NCBI GenBank assembly: GCA_033391075.1
Contig: JAWPMV010000001.1
Span: forward strand, 1,550,001-1,614,000
Origin: Bacteroidia bacterium
GTDB taxonomy: Bacteria; Bacteroidota; Bacteroidia; J057
Length of the DNA: 64,000 nucleotides
Reading direction: 5' to 3'
Shown: positions 1-8,771 of the stretch, one piece after another
Layout of the letters: each line of letters starts with the position of its first letter
Position numbering within the stretch: the first letter of the stretch is position 1
Notes under the pieces: model-generated
The model's input: only the letters and a program-made list of their open reading frames with translations
Database searches by the model: none
Told to the model about the DNA's origin: nothing
Made by a program: the position numbers and the translations under genes

Positions 1-1430
1 GAAGTGATTGCCTGTTCGTAAAACTCCAATGCTTTTTGAGGATTTTTAAGGTAGTTGAAATAAACAGCTCCCTGTTTTGATTTGAAGTGAGCAATTCGAC
101 TGGATTTAGGTCCACTTCTGGCAGCTTCTACCTGAGCGGCTTTTTCCCAGTACTCCAGAGATTTTTGATAGGCTTTTTTCTCTTCATAGAGTTTTGCATA
201 GGCCGTAAAACGCGTAACCATACTGGGATGCGTCTCAGGAAATTTTTCGAGCGCGAGCTTCATCGATTTGTCGAGATAGCTCTGAGCATTTTCAAGATCC
301 CTTTTATCAAAATAGGTCATCCCAATGTTTGCATAAAGTTGATCCATAAAGGGATGTTGATTGGGAAGACTTTCGAAGAAATCCACTGCTTTTTGATTGG
401 CTTCCAATGATCGGTCAAAATCATTGATGCCTTTATAAGCAGCTCCAAGACTCATATAGAAGTTTGCTTTTCGGGGACTCATTTGAGGGCCAGAATGGAT
501 GTCATCTATTCGAATAGCTTCCTGAAAAGCTGCAAGACCTTTTTCGGCCTCCTGCATATTATTATAAATCCCTCCGAGGTAGTAATAAATGATCGCGAGT
601 TCTGGATGATCAGGAGGAAAGAACTTCTGTTGCAATCGCAGCGCTTCTTCGCAATATTTTCTGCCGGAATACAGTTTCCCAATTACTCCACTGATATATC
701 CCAAATAAGAAAGGCCATTGATCATATCTGGATGTTCATCTGTGCCATAATGCTCCTCAAATATATTCATGGCGGTTTCTAAAGAAGCATGAGCTTCCGG
801 ATGTCTTCGCATGAAAATGAGGCTGATGCCATAATCATTGTGTGTGCGGGCCAATAGGTGTTTGCTGATTTCTTCTTTCCGATCAATGAGAGACTCAAAG
901 ATTTGAATTGCGCCGGGGAAATTCCCTTTTTTCATAAACAGATTCGCCTTGAGGTGCTGTGTTTTTCCTAGCATTTCAGGATCATGGATTTCCCGAATCT
1001 TCCGTGATTCTTCCAAATAGATTTCAATTTGTGGATTTCCAGGATTTTGGCTGATACTGCTAAAGGCCAGATCATACATTAGGCTTGCATACAAGGGCAG
1101 TTGATTCAGGGAATCTTTTTTTAACAGCTGCCTGGCTTCCTGCAAATACTGAACGGAACTATCCTTCTGACCAATTTTGGTTAAGAGATAGGCTCTTTGT
1201 TTAATCAATTTGACCCGATCCAGGGTATCCAGTATTGGAAAATTCTGTTCAATCTTTCGATTTGATTTCAGGCTCTCTTCATAATTTCCGCTTTCCAATA
1301 AAGCATCAGAATCTTTCAGGGCTTTGGAGAAAGAAGTATTCTGGCTATAGAGAGGAAGAGACTCAAATAATAGGAAAAGAAAGAGGAAAAAGTAAAAGCA
1401 AGGAGATTTCACTAACAGCATTCTTGGCAT
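1..1430 (-). CDS. TPR-repeat exported protein, C-terminus beyond the window
   Basis: An open frame runs without a stop from the ATG at 1430 to the left edge, giving about 476 codons of an incomplete protein. The first about 28 residues form a hydrophobic signal peptide ending near Leu-Tyr-Ser-Gln. The rest is rich in tetratricopeptide-like helical hairpins, with repeated patterns such as Y..LG..Y, A...F..A and Y..A...E of about 40 residues, as in the kinesin light chain type (TPR_12). Such Bacteroidota proteins often continue into a transmembrane plus histidine kinase or CHAT/HTH module, but that part lies outside the window, so the final function is unknown. A second in-frame ATG at 1421 is an alternative start. 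Gene presence is certain; the role is only scaffold or protein interaction by family. Confidence 0.85.
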   Translation of the reverse strand, partial: MPRMLLVKSPCFYFFLFLFLLFESLPLYSQNTSFSKALKDSDALLESGNYEESLKSNRKIEQNFPILDTLDRVKLIKQRAYLLTKIGQKDSSVQYLQEARQLLKKDSLNQLPLYASLMYDLAFSSISQNPGNPQIEIYLEESRKIREIHDPEMLGKTQHLKANLFMKKGNFPGAIQIFESLIDRKEEISKHLLARTHNDYGISLIFMRRHPEAHASLETAMNIFEEHYGTDEHPDMINGLSYLGYISGVIGKLYSGRKYCEEALRLQQKFFPPDHPELAIIYYYLGGIYNNMQEAEKGLAAFQEAIRIDDIHSGPQMSPRKANFYMSLGAAYKGINDFDRSLEANQKAVDFFESLPNQHPFMDQLYANIGMTYFDKRDLENAQSYLDKSMKLALEKFPETHPSMVTRFTAYAKLYEEKKAYQKSLEYWEKAAQVEAARSGPKSSRIAHFKSKQGAVYFNYLKNPQKALEFYEQAIT

Positions 1431-1592
1431 GGTGTAATTGTAGCTCAGATCCTAAAGCACACAATAAATCTACTAAATAATTGACAATATTGCGGCCCTA
1501 TGTTTTCGAAACAGGACTTTGATAAAGGATTGAAAATATGGAGAATGGATTATGCGCCTAATTGAATTAGTCTGGTTCATTTAGGAAAAATC

Positions 1593-1624
1593 TTGCCCCA
1601 ATTGACTGAATTTTAGTATATTAG
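1593..1624 (+). promoter_or_regulatory. Possible Bacteroidota-type promoter for the membrane protein at 1660
   Basis: TTG at 1593-1595 is followed after 21 nt by TATATTAG (1617-1624), which differs by one base from the Bacteroidota -7 consensus TAnnTTTG. A transcript would begin about 30 nt before the ATG at 1660. This is motif matching only. Confidence 0.3.
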
Positions 1625-1659
1625 ATTTAGCGATACACATTTACTCTAAAACTACTACT

Positions 1660-2211
1660 ATGAAAAATCTTTTGATTGCATCTGCTGTTGGCTCTGTAAT
1701 TATCTTTATGTGGCAGTTCCTGTCATGGGCTCCTTTAGGGATACATGAGGGTCAAATGGCACATACTGATAAGCAAGATGCCGTTTTGCAAGCGTTGGCA
1801 GATAGTGATTTGGCAGAAGGTGCATATTTCCTTCCGCGTCTTCCTGCCACTGCATCTAATGATGAAATGACGGCTTTTCAGAACGAAATGACGGGAAAAC
1901 CCTGGGCAAGGGTTAGTTATCACAAATCCTTCAACTCAAACATGGGTTTGAATATGTTCAGAGGATGGTTGATCAGTTTCGTTTCTGTATTCCTCCTTTC
2001 CTGGCTGCTTTCGAAAATGGCGGGTCTAAGTATGCAAACGGCCATTATCTCAGCACTTTCTGTGGGATTGATAGGCTGGATGACAGTCACCTACCAGGAG
2101 AGTATATGGTTTGAAACCGATTCCTTACCACAACTGCTGGATGTAGTTGTACAATGGGGCTTGACTGGAGCCTGGTTGGGATGGTTCCTGCCAAGCCGAA
2201 TCAATAGCTAG
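1660..2211 (+). CDS. Conserved-looking membrane protein of unknown function, 183 aa
   Basis: I do not recognise a named family. The protein has an N-terminal hydrophobic helix (residues 1-23), then a polar loop of about 75 residues likely to lie outside the membrane. Three more hydrophobic helices follow at about 101-122, 124-145 and 158-178, so it is probably a four-helix inner-membrane protein. The ATG is immediately preceded by ACTACTACT (1651-1659), a motif seen before several genes in this window. A clear rho-independent terminator follows at 2233-2270, so the gene appears to be transcribed alone. The 62-residue reading frame on the opposite strand is a shadow. Confidence 0.75.
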   Translation: MKNLLIASAVGSVIIFMWQFLSWAPLGIHEGQMAHTDKQDAVLQALADSDLAEGAYFLPRLPATASNDEMTAFQNEMTGKPWARVSYHKSFNSNMGLNMFRGWLISFVSVFLLSWLLSKMAGLSMQTAIISALSVGLIGWMTVTYQESIWFETDSLPQLLDVVVQWGLTGAWLGWFLPSRINS

Positions 2212-2232
2212 TCCTGCTCTAATTAAATACAA

Positions 2233-2270
2233 ATCGTCGGTTGCTCAAAAGAGTAGCCGGCGATTTTTTT
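2233..2270 (+). terminator. Rho-independent terminator after the membrane protein gene
   Basis: Arms 2233-2246 and 2251-2264 pair over 14 positions with three G-U wobbles that work only in plus-strand RNA. The loop is AAAA, and seven T residues follow (2264-2270). The wobble pattern fixes the strand. Confidence 0.85.
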
Positions 2271-2344
2271 AAATGACCGATGAGGATTGCTTCTCATTGA
2301 CTATATTGCCGGCCAAATAATAATACTACTAAGTGTAGCTTAAC

Positions 2345-3916
2345 ATGCGTTTCAATAATTGGGTACAAAAACTAGCTTACCTTTCAATTCTTTCCGTATT
2401 CATGACTGTTTCCTGCAAAGAACCTACTCCAAAAGATTTGGGAAATGAAGCTTTGATTCCTAAACCAGTAAGTCTTCAGGCAACGGGCAGTTCTTTTGCG
2501 ATTGAAAAGAACACCCGCATTTATGTCCAGGGAAATGATGAGGATTTGATGAAAACCGCCAATTATCTGGCGGAGGTTCTAAGACCTGCAACTGGATATC
2601 CGCTGGAAGTAAGTGCTACTGATGCCTGGCCTTCAGCTGGCAACATTTTCTTAAGTCTGGAGACTTCGGATGCTGAACTTGGCAGAGAAGGCTATCAATT
2701 GGACATTACAGAAGATTTGGTTGTGTTTAAAGCCAATGCAGCCAGCGGAGTTTTCCGAGGAATTCAAACCCTGAGACAATTACTTCCTGCAAGTATCGAA
2801 GCCAAAGATAAACAATCAGGTCCCTGGGAAATTGGAACAGGTACGATCAAAGACTATCCTCGATTTGGATATAGAGGGGCTATGTTGGATGTAGCCAGAC
2901 ACTTCTTTACAGTAGATGAGGTAAAGACGTTTATTGATTATATCGCATCCTATAAACTAAATACCCTGCATCTTCACCTTTCTGATGATCAGGGCTGGCG
3001 AATTGAGATTAAGTCCTGGCCAAAATTGACGGAAATAGGCGGAAGTTCAGAAGTAGGTGGAGGAGAAGGAGGATTCTTTACTCAGGAAGAATATAAGGAT
3101 ATCGTAGCCTATGCTGCCGATCGTTTCATAACGGTAATCCCTGAGATCGATATGCCCGGCCACACCAATGCGATTTTGGCTTCTTACCCGGAATTGTATT
3201 GCACTGGAAAGAAACCCGAAATATATACGGGAATTGAAGTAGGCTTTTCAACCCTGTGTACGTCAAATGAAGAAACTTACGTATTCATTGAAGATGTGAT
3301 CCGTGAACTCGTAGCCATTACACCTGGAGAGTATATCCATATTGGGGGAGATGAAACCCATGCCACTAAACTGAAAGATTACATACCCTTTGTAAATCGT
3401 GTACAGGATATCGTTCATAAGCATGGCAAATTGGTGATGGGCTGGGATGAGATTGCTCAGGCAACTTTGAAGAAGAATACCATCGCTCAGTATTGGGATA
3501 GTGCGGAAAATGCTGAGAAGGCCCTCAAGCAAAATGCAAAGATCCTGGCCTCTCCTGCAAAGAAAACCTATCTGGATATGTCCTATGATACTACCAGTAA
3601 ATATGGTTTGCATTGGGCAGCTTATATTGAAATTGACAGTAGTTATCAGTGGGATCCCGAAGAATTGGTAGAGGGAATGACTGCTGAGAATATCCTGGGA
3701 GTTGAGTCGCCACTTTGGTCAGAAACCGTAAGCAATATTACAGAAGCAGAATGGCTGATCTTTCCTCGCCTACCTGGACATGCCGAAATTGGTTGGTCAC
3801 CGAGAGATAATAGAAGTTGGGATGAATACAGGATCAGGTTAGGAAGGCAGAAAGCTCGCTTCGATGTGCTGGGTATAAATTATTATCCCTCCAAGCAAGT
3901 GCCCTGGGCGGAATAA
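2345..3916 (+). CDS. Beta-N-acetylhexosaminidase, glycoside hydrolase family 20, lipoprotein
   Basis: GH20 enzymes remove terminal beta-linked GlcNAc or GalNAc by substrate-assisted catalysis. The 523-residue protein starts with a lipoprotein signal peptide (lipobox ending at Cys24). An N-terminal GH20b-like domain spans about 35-165 and the catalytic TIM barrel about 170-500. Visible hallmarks are the HLHLSDDQGWR strand, the PEIDMPGH segment and the catalytic pair Asp336-Glu337 within HIGGDETH. The length fits the family. The likely site is the cell surface or periplasm, where it would release GlcNAc from chitin oligomers or glycoconjugates. An LPMO that may attack chitin lies at 12201. The DUF819 membrane protein begins 12 nt after its stop, suggesting cotranscription. 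Family call is very firm; substrate is inferred. Confidence 0.95.
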   Translation: MRFNNWVQKLAYLSILSVFMTVSCKEPTPKDLGNEALIPKPVSLQATGSSFAIEKNTRIYVQGNDEDLMKTANYLAEVLRPATGYPLEVSATDAWPSAGNIFLSLETSDAELGREGYQLDITEDLVVFKANAASGVFRGIQTLRQLLPASIEAKDKQSGPWEIGTGTIKDYPRFGYRGAMLDVARHFFTVDEVKTFIDYIASYKLNTLHLHLSDDQGWRIEIKSWPKLTEIGGSSEVGGGEGGFFTQEEYKDIVAYAADRFITVIPEIDMPGHTNAILASYPELYCTGKKPEIYTGIEVGFSTLCTSNEETYVFIEDVIRELVAITPGEYIHIGGDETHATKLKDYIPFVNRVQDIVHKHGKLVMGWDEIAQATLKKNTIAQYWDSAENAEKALKQNAKILASPAKKTYLDMSYDTTSKYGLHWAAYIEIDSSYQWDPEELVEGMTAENILGVESPLWSETVSNITEAEWLIFPRLPGHAEIGWSPRDNRSWDEYRIRLGRQKARFDVLGINYYPSKQVPWAE

Positions 3917-3928
3917 ATATAGAACCCC

Positions 3929-5098
3929 ATGAAAAGCTTAATTTCCCCAGATGGCCATATCCTGATTTGGTCAGTACTACTCGCCGTATCCCTCTTAGGG
4001 ATGTATGGGGAACGTGTAGGTTGGTTCAGTAAAATATCTGGTGCGCTTGTGACCATTCTGGCAGCCGCTATTCTGACGACTGTAGGTATATTACCTCCGG
4101 CAGCCGATCCTGAGCTTTCTGTTGAAATCTACGGCTGGGTCTTTACTTATTTTATTCCTTTTGCTATCCCGCTTCTTCTATTCAATGTACAGTTGAAAAG
4201 AATCCTCAATGATACAGGACGCCTGTTATTGCCCTTTTTGATTGGTGCAGCAGGGGTAGCTATTGGGGCTATAGTTGCAGGATCTTTTTTAGAATTTGGG
4301 GAGGAAACCCACAAAGTAATGGGAGCCTTTATAGGGACTTATACGGGAGGGAGTGTCAATTTTATGGCGGTATCAACGGCTTTAGACTTCCTTGAAAGTG
4401 ACTACTTCGTTTCCACTATTACCGTAGACAATGTCTTCACCAATGTATACATTGTATTGATCTTTTTGCTACCAGGTATAAAATGGGTGGCGGATTATTT
4501 TGCCCCTTATGTGGCGGATGAAAGTAAAGAGCTGGAGGAAAGTAAGGCTTCCTTTGAATTTGGCGTCTTGATGGAACATATTACCCTTTGCCTTTTCATC
4601 AGTGCGGGGATCTTTGTCTGTGCGGAATTTCTGGCACCACTTTTAGCTTCTTTATTAGGGACAGAAATAGACCTGGAGGTCCTGATCATCACAACTGCCA
4701 TTATAGCCCTGGTAAATATTTTTCCGAAATTCTTTCTTAAATATCAGGAAGTAGCCTTCAATATCGGGATGTTTCTGATGTATGTTTTCCTTGCAGTTAT
4801 TGGTGCCTCCTCCAATCTGAATCAACTGTGGAACTCCATTCCCGGCATCATTCTATTCGCAACGATTATCCTTGTCGTTCATTTGATTGTCGTTCTCGTA
4901 GCAGGTAAACTTTTGAAAGTAAGTCTGAAAGAAATTATGATTGCCTCTGCGGCAAATATCGCCGGACCTTCAGTAGCAGCACCTATGGCGGTATCCTTTG
5001 GGATGCCAAAGGCCATAACCCCGGGTATCCTGATTGGACTTCTGGGATATGTTATTGGAACTTTTCTGGGAATTGGAGTCGGAGCGGCTATGGGTTAG
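3929..5098 (+). CDS. DUF819 family integral membrane protein
   Basis: The 389-residue protein consists of about ten to twelve hydrophobic helices and matches, by its general pattern, the DUF819 (YjcL-like) family. Recognisable features are the G-T-x-G-G-S-x-N-F region near 135-142 and the C-terminal N-I-A-G-P-S-x-A-A-P segment near 342-351. Family members are believed to be transporters, but no substrate is established to my knowledge. The gene follows the GH20 hexosaminidase by 12 nt, so a role in moving its amino sugar product is conceivable but unproven. Its last 11 nt overlap the end of the convergent dehydrogenase gene. Confidence 0.85.
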   Translation: MKSLISPDGHILIWSVLLAVSLLGMYGERVGWFSKISGALVTILAAAILTTVGILPPAADPELSVEIYGWVFTYFIPFAIPLLLFNVQLKRILNDTGRLLLPFLIGAAGVAIGAIVAGSFLEFGEETHKVMGAFIGTYTGGSVNFMAVSTALDFLESDYFVSTITVDNVFTNVYIVLIFLLPGIKWVADYFAPYVADESKELEESKASFEFGVLMEHITLCLFISAGIFVCAEFLAPLLASLLGTEIDLEVLIITTAIIALVNIFPKFFLKYQEVAFNIGMFLMYVFLAVIGASSNLNQLWNSIPGIILFATIILVVHLIVVLVAGKLLKVSLKEIMIASAANIAGPSVAAPMAVSFGMPKAITPGILIGLLGYVIGTFLGIGVGAAMG

Positions 5099-6827
5099 AT
5101 TTTGCCCGAACAGCAGCTACTTCTTCTGGACTGATAGTGCTTGCATCATTCCCAAAATTCTTTCTGATATAACTTAAGACTGTTGCCAGTTTATCATCAG
5201 TTAGGAAACTGTGTTGAGGCATGACATTATTATAGTTTTGCCCATTCACCATCATAGGCCCTTCCCGCCCATTCATGACGATGTCAATCAGTCTTTCTTT
5301 ATTCCCCGTTACCCAATCTGTACCAGCAAGGGGAGGAAAACGTTCTCCGGAACCCTTTCCATTAGACTGATGACAAATCCCACAGTAGGTAAAGTATAGG
5401 TAATCTCCTCCAGTCAATTTCTCTTTCTGTAAATTGTCTTCCTCTTCCTTTGGAGTGCGAACATTGGAGGCTTCTCTTTCTCCTTCCATAGAAGCCAGTT
5501 GGGAGCTTCCAAATTTCTCCCGCTCAGCTGTGAACATTACTCTCCAGATTTTGCCTTTTTCCGTTTCTGTAAGATATAAAGATCCATCCGGTCCTTCAGC
5601 AATTCCCATGGGACGGTAGACGGCATCATTTACATTGACAATGGGATCTACGCCTGCAAATCCATTGGCAAAGACTTCCCATGATCCACTGGGTTTCCCA
5701 TCCTTGAAGGGAACAAAGGCCACAAAATAGCCGGACTGAGGATACGGGGCTCGGATAGTTGATCCATGCATGGCTATGAATGCCCCATGTTTATAGCGGG
5801 CAGGAAATTGATCCCCCTGATAAAAGTACAGATCATTGGGAGCCCAATGTCCGGGAAAGCCAATGAGTGGCTTTTCGTAGTCTCCGCATCTTCCTACCAT
5901 TTCTCCATCTCCCCCATACTCCGGGGCCTGAACTTTTCTGCTGATCATTTGATCATAATAGCAATACGGCCATCCGAAATTATCTCCTTCCTGAACTCTG
6001 ACAAACTCCTCAGAGGGAAGCATAGCACTTTCCCAGGGAGAATATAGTTCGGGGAATAATCGAACCAGATCATCTCGTCCATGGATAACCACATACAGAT
6101 TTTCATCCTGTTTGTTCCAATCCATAGCTACCACAGAGCGAATGCCACTTGCGAACCTGCTTCCATCCTTTTGGGTTTGCCCCGGAGTTTCAGCGTCAAA
6201 CTTCCAGATCCCCGCATGATCCTCCAATTGGGGACAGGGATCAAGCCCGGGCTGACCCGGTGTGCGTTTGGGCTCCTGACAGGCATTGGAAGGAGCTCCA
6301 AAGGGTACGTACATATTGCCATCATTGTCAAAAGAAACCGGTTTGGCTATATGCTCGTGCTCCTTATGTGCATGATCATCGATGACCATGATTTCCTTTG
6401 TAGTATCAGGAAGCAGTTGGCCAGGAATGAGTTTACTCCGGTAAACCGCCAATTCTGAACTATAATAAAGGTAGTCTTTGTAAATTCTGCTGGCAGATCC
6501 AAAGCCCCATTTCTTGCGATAATGTCCAAATGCTTTGAAGATATCTGCTTTACCGTCTCCATCTGTATCACGGAGCGCTATATTGCCCCCTTCAGGGGTC
6601 CTCTTTCGCATATTTACATAGATATCCCCATTTTTCCGTATGGCTAAATGCCGGGCCTGTCCGGGCAATTCTTCTGCAACAACCACCGCAGAAAATCCAT
6701 CGGGAAGCCGTAAACCTCCGTTATCCGGATCAGCTGGAGGCAGCTCATAGGAAAGAGGGCTTTCACATTGTAAAAGGAATAAAGGCAGCAAAACTGCCGC
6801 AACGTAGTAGTAGTTAGTAAAACGCAT
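5088..6827 (-). CDS. Sorbosone dehydrogenase-like beta-propeller fused to cytochrome c, lipoprotein
   Basis: The 579-residue protein has a lipoprotein signal (Cys21), then a six-bladed propeller of the glucose/sorbosone dehydrogenase type (about 35-430). The end of the propeller is marked by the GIAEGPDGSLY stretch. A C-terminal class I cytochrome c domain follows, with haem motif C482-x-x-C485-H486 and likely axial Met536. Family members oxidise sugars or aldoses, often with PQQ, and pass electrons to the fused haem. Here this would occur on the outer face of a membrane. I did not identify PQQ ligands, so the cofactor is inferred. The gene overlaps the convergent DUF819 gene by 11 nt and has no close upstream partner on its strand. 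Confidence 0.88.
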   Translation of the reverse strand: MRFTNYYYVAAVLLPLFLLQCESPLSYELPPADPDNGGLRLPDGFSAVVVAEELPGQARHLAIRKNGDIYVNMRKRTPEGGNIALRDTDGDGKADIFKAFGHYRKKWGFGSASRIYKDYLYYSSELAVYRSKLIPGQLLPDTTKEIMVIDDHAHKEHEHIAKPVSFDNDGNMYVPFGAPSNACQEPKRTPGQPGLDPCPQLEDHAGIWKFDAETPGQTQKDGSRFASGIRSVVAMDWNKQDENLYVVIHGRDDLVRLFPELYSPWESAMLPSEEFVRVQEGDNFGWPYCYYDQMISRKVQAPEYGGDGEMVGRCGDYEKPLIGFPGHWAPNDLYFYQGDQFPARYKHGAFIAMHGSTIRAPYPQSGYFVAFVPFKDGKPSGSWEVFANGFAGVDPIVNVNDAVYRPMGIAEGPDGSLYLTETEKGKIWRVMFTAEREKFGSSQLASMEGEREASNVRTPKEEEDNLQKEKLTGGDYLYFTYCGICHQSNGKGSGERFPPLAGTDWVTGNKERLIDIVMNGREGPMMVNGQNYNNVMPQHSFLTDDKLATVLSYIRKNFGNDASTISPEEVAAVRAKSNP

Positions 6828-7001
6828 GGTGTTAAAACATTAGGAAGTGGCCAGCATGCAAGGCTCATTATAAATTACCAGAGTTTTTAGTTCGGACAAA
6901 GTATTTCTGTAATTATTCTCTCTACAGGGATTTTTAAATTTCCTCAGGAATTAGAAATTGAAAGATTATATTGAACTTATCTACTGAAATTACTACAAAA
7001 T

Positions 7002-8768
7002 ATGCGATACGGATACCTGCTTATGCTGGCGTTCATGCTTTTCGCCTGCCAGCAAAAACAAGACCCCAAGCCTTCTATGCCCAATATCCTCTTTATCCTG
7101 ACTGATGATCAGGGCTGGGGAGATTTGAGCATCAACGGCAATACCAATTTATCCACCCCGAATATAGATCAGCTCGCAAGGGATGGTGCTATGTTTGACC
7201 GCTTCTACGTGAGTCCGGTTTGCTCCCCAACGCGAGCAGAAATTCTGACGGGCCGCTATCATGTTCGAAGCGGGGTGTACGCAACTTCCGCAGGGGGGGA
7301 ACGCATGGATCTGGATGAGACGACCATTGCCGAAATCTTTCAAAAAGCGGGATATCGAACGGCAGCCTATGGGAAATGGCATAATGGAATGCAATATCCT
7401 TATCATCCCAATGCCCGAGGCTTTGAAGAGTTTTATGGGTTCTGCTCCGGACATTGGGGCAATTATTTTAGTCCTATGCTGGAGCATAATGGGAAAATTA
7501 TCAAAGGGAATGGCTTTGTAATAGATGATTTTACAGAACAGGCCATGACTTTTATGGAAGAGAATAAAGAGCAGCCATTCTTTGTCTACCTTCCTTACAA
7601 CACTCCACATAGTCCTATGCAGGTCCCGGATGAATACTGGGAGAGGTTTAAGGATAAGGAACTGAAGATGCATAATCGGGAACCCGATAGAGAAAACCCG
7701 GATCACATAAAAGCTGCTTTGGCTATGTGTGAGAATATTGACTGGAATGTGGGCCGCCTTGTCTCGAAACTTCAGGAATTGAAGTTGGAGGAAAATACCA
7801 TTATTGTTTACCTCTCAGATAATGGTCCCAATGGCGTTCGTTGGAATGATGGGATGAAAGGTCGAAAGGGATCAACAGACGAAGGAGGAGTTCGATCTCC
7901 ATTGATTATGCAGTGGAAAGGAAAGATTAAGCCGGGAATAAATATTCCCCAAATTGCCAGTGCTATTGATTTTCTGCCGACCCTAACGGAAATGTCCGGG
8001 GTCGAATTTACAAGTGAGAAAAAGCTGGATGGGAAAAGTCTAGTCCCGCTCTTAATGGGCGAAAGTAAGGCATGGGAAGACCGCTATATTGTCAACCATT
8101 GGAGAGGGCGAACAAGTATACGCACGCAAAACTTTCGATTGGGATTTGAAGATCAATTGTTTGATATGCTCAATGATCCAGGTCAAACCCAGGATATTGC
8201 CGAAGAAAAAGAGGATACCTATACCGACCTGTTTGAATTCCGAGAAGAGTGGAGGAGGAATGTTTTCTCGGAGCTACCAGAAGAGGACAATCGTGCTTTT
8301 GTGGTAGGACATCCGGATTTTAAATACAATCAATTGCCAGCCCGCGATGCCCGGGTCACAGGAGAAATCCAAAGAAGCAATCGCTATCCCAATTGTTCCT
8401 TTTACACCAACTGGACCAGCACAGAGGAGAAAATATACTTCCCTATGGAAGTCTTGGAATCCGGCGAATTTGAAGCTATTCTCTATTATACCTGCTCAGA
8501 AGAAAATGTGGGATCGAAAATCAGACTGAGTTTTGGTAAGAGTCAGCTTGAGGGGCAAATTACGGAGGCCCATGATCCTCCTCTTTTCGGTATGGAAGAA
8601 GACAGAGATGAACGAATAGAGTCTTATGTGAAAGACTTTAAACCTATTTCATTGGGAAATATTTATCTGGAAAAAGGCGAAGGGGAACTTGCATTGGAAG
8701 CCCTTGAGATTTCTGGCAAAGAAGTACTCGATTTTCGCCTACTCATGCTTAATCGAACTGATTTATAG
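7002..8768 (+). CDS. Sulfatase (S1 family, formylglycine type), lipoprotein
   Basis: This 588-residue sulfatase has a lipoprotein signal peptide (Cys16), metal-binding Asp35-Asp36 in LTDDQGWGD, and the maturation signature CSPTR with the future formylglycine at Cys74. The GKWH and SDNGPNG segments complete the alkaline-phosphatase-like core, which ends near 400. A further region of roughly 150 residues (about 430-588) looks like a beta-sandwich accessory domain. Sulfatases of this kind strip sulfate esters from algal or host polysaccharides at the cell surface. The next gene, an acyl-CoA ligase, starts 3 nt after the stop, implying one transcript. The substrate cannot be read from sequence. 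Confidence 0.95.
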   Translation: MRYGYLLMLAFMLFACQQKQDPKPSMPNILFILTDDQGWGDLSINGNTNLSTPNIDQLARDGAMFDRFYVSPVCSPTRAEILTGRYHVRSGVYATSAGGERMDLDETTIAEIFQKAGYRTAAYGKWHNGMQYPYHPNARGFEEFYGFCSGHWGNYFSPMLEHNGKIIKGNGFVIDDFTEQAMTFMEENKEQPFFVYLPYNTPHSPMQVPDEYWERFKDKELKMHNREPDRENPDHIKAALAMCENIDWNVGRLVSKLQELKLEENTIIVYLSDNGPNGVRWNDGMKGRKGSTDEGGVRSPLIMQWKGKIKPGINIPQIASAIDFLPTLTEMSGVEFTSEKKLDGKSLVPLLMGESKAWEDRYIVNHWRGRTSIRTQNFRLGFEDQLFDMLNDPGQTQDIAEEKEDTYTDLFEFREEWRRNVFSELPEEDNRAFVVGHPDFKYNQLPARDARVTGEIQRSNRYPNCSFYTNWTSTEEKIYFPMEVLESGEFEAILYYTCSEENVGSKIRLSFGKSQLEGQITEAHDPPLFGMEEDRDERIESYVKDFKPISLGNIYLEKGEGELALEALEISGKEVLDFRLLMLNRTDL

Positions 8769-8771
8769 AAG

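Noticed and set aside
6081-6458. 125-codon plus-strand frame inside the sorbosone dehydrogenase-like gene
   Set aside because: It is antisense to a clearly coding frame and has no domain or signal of its own.
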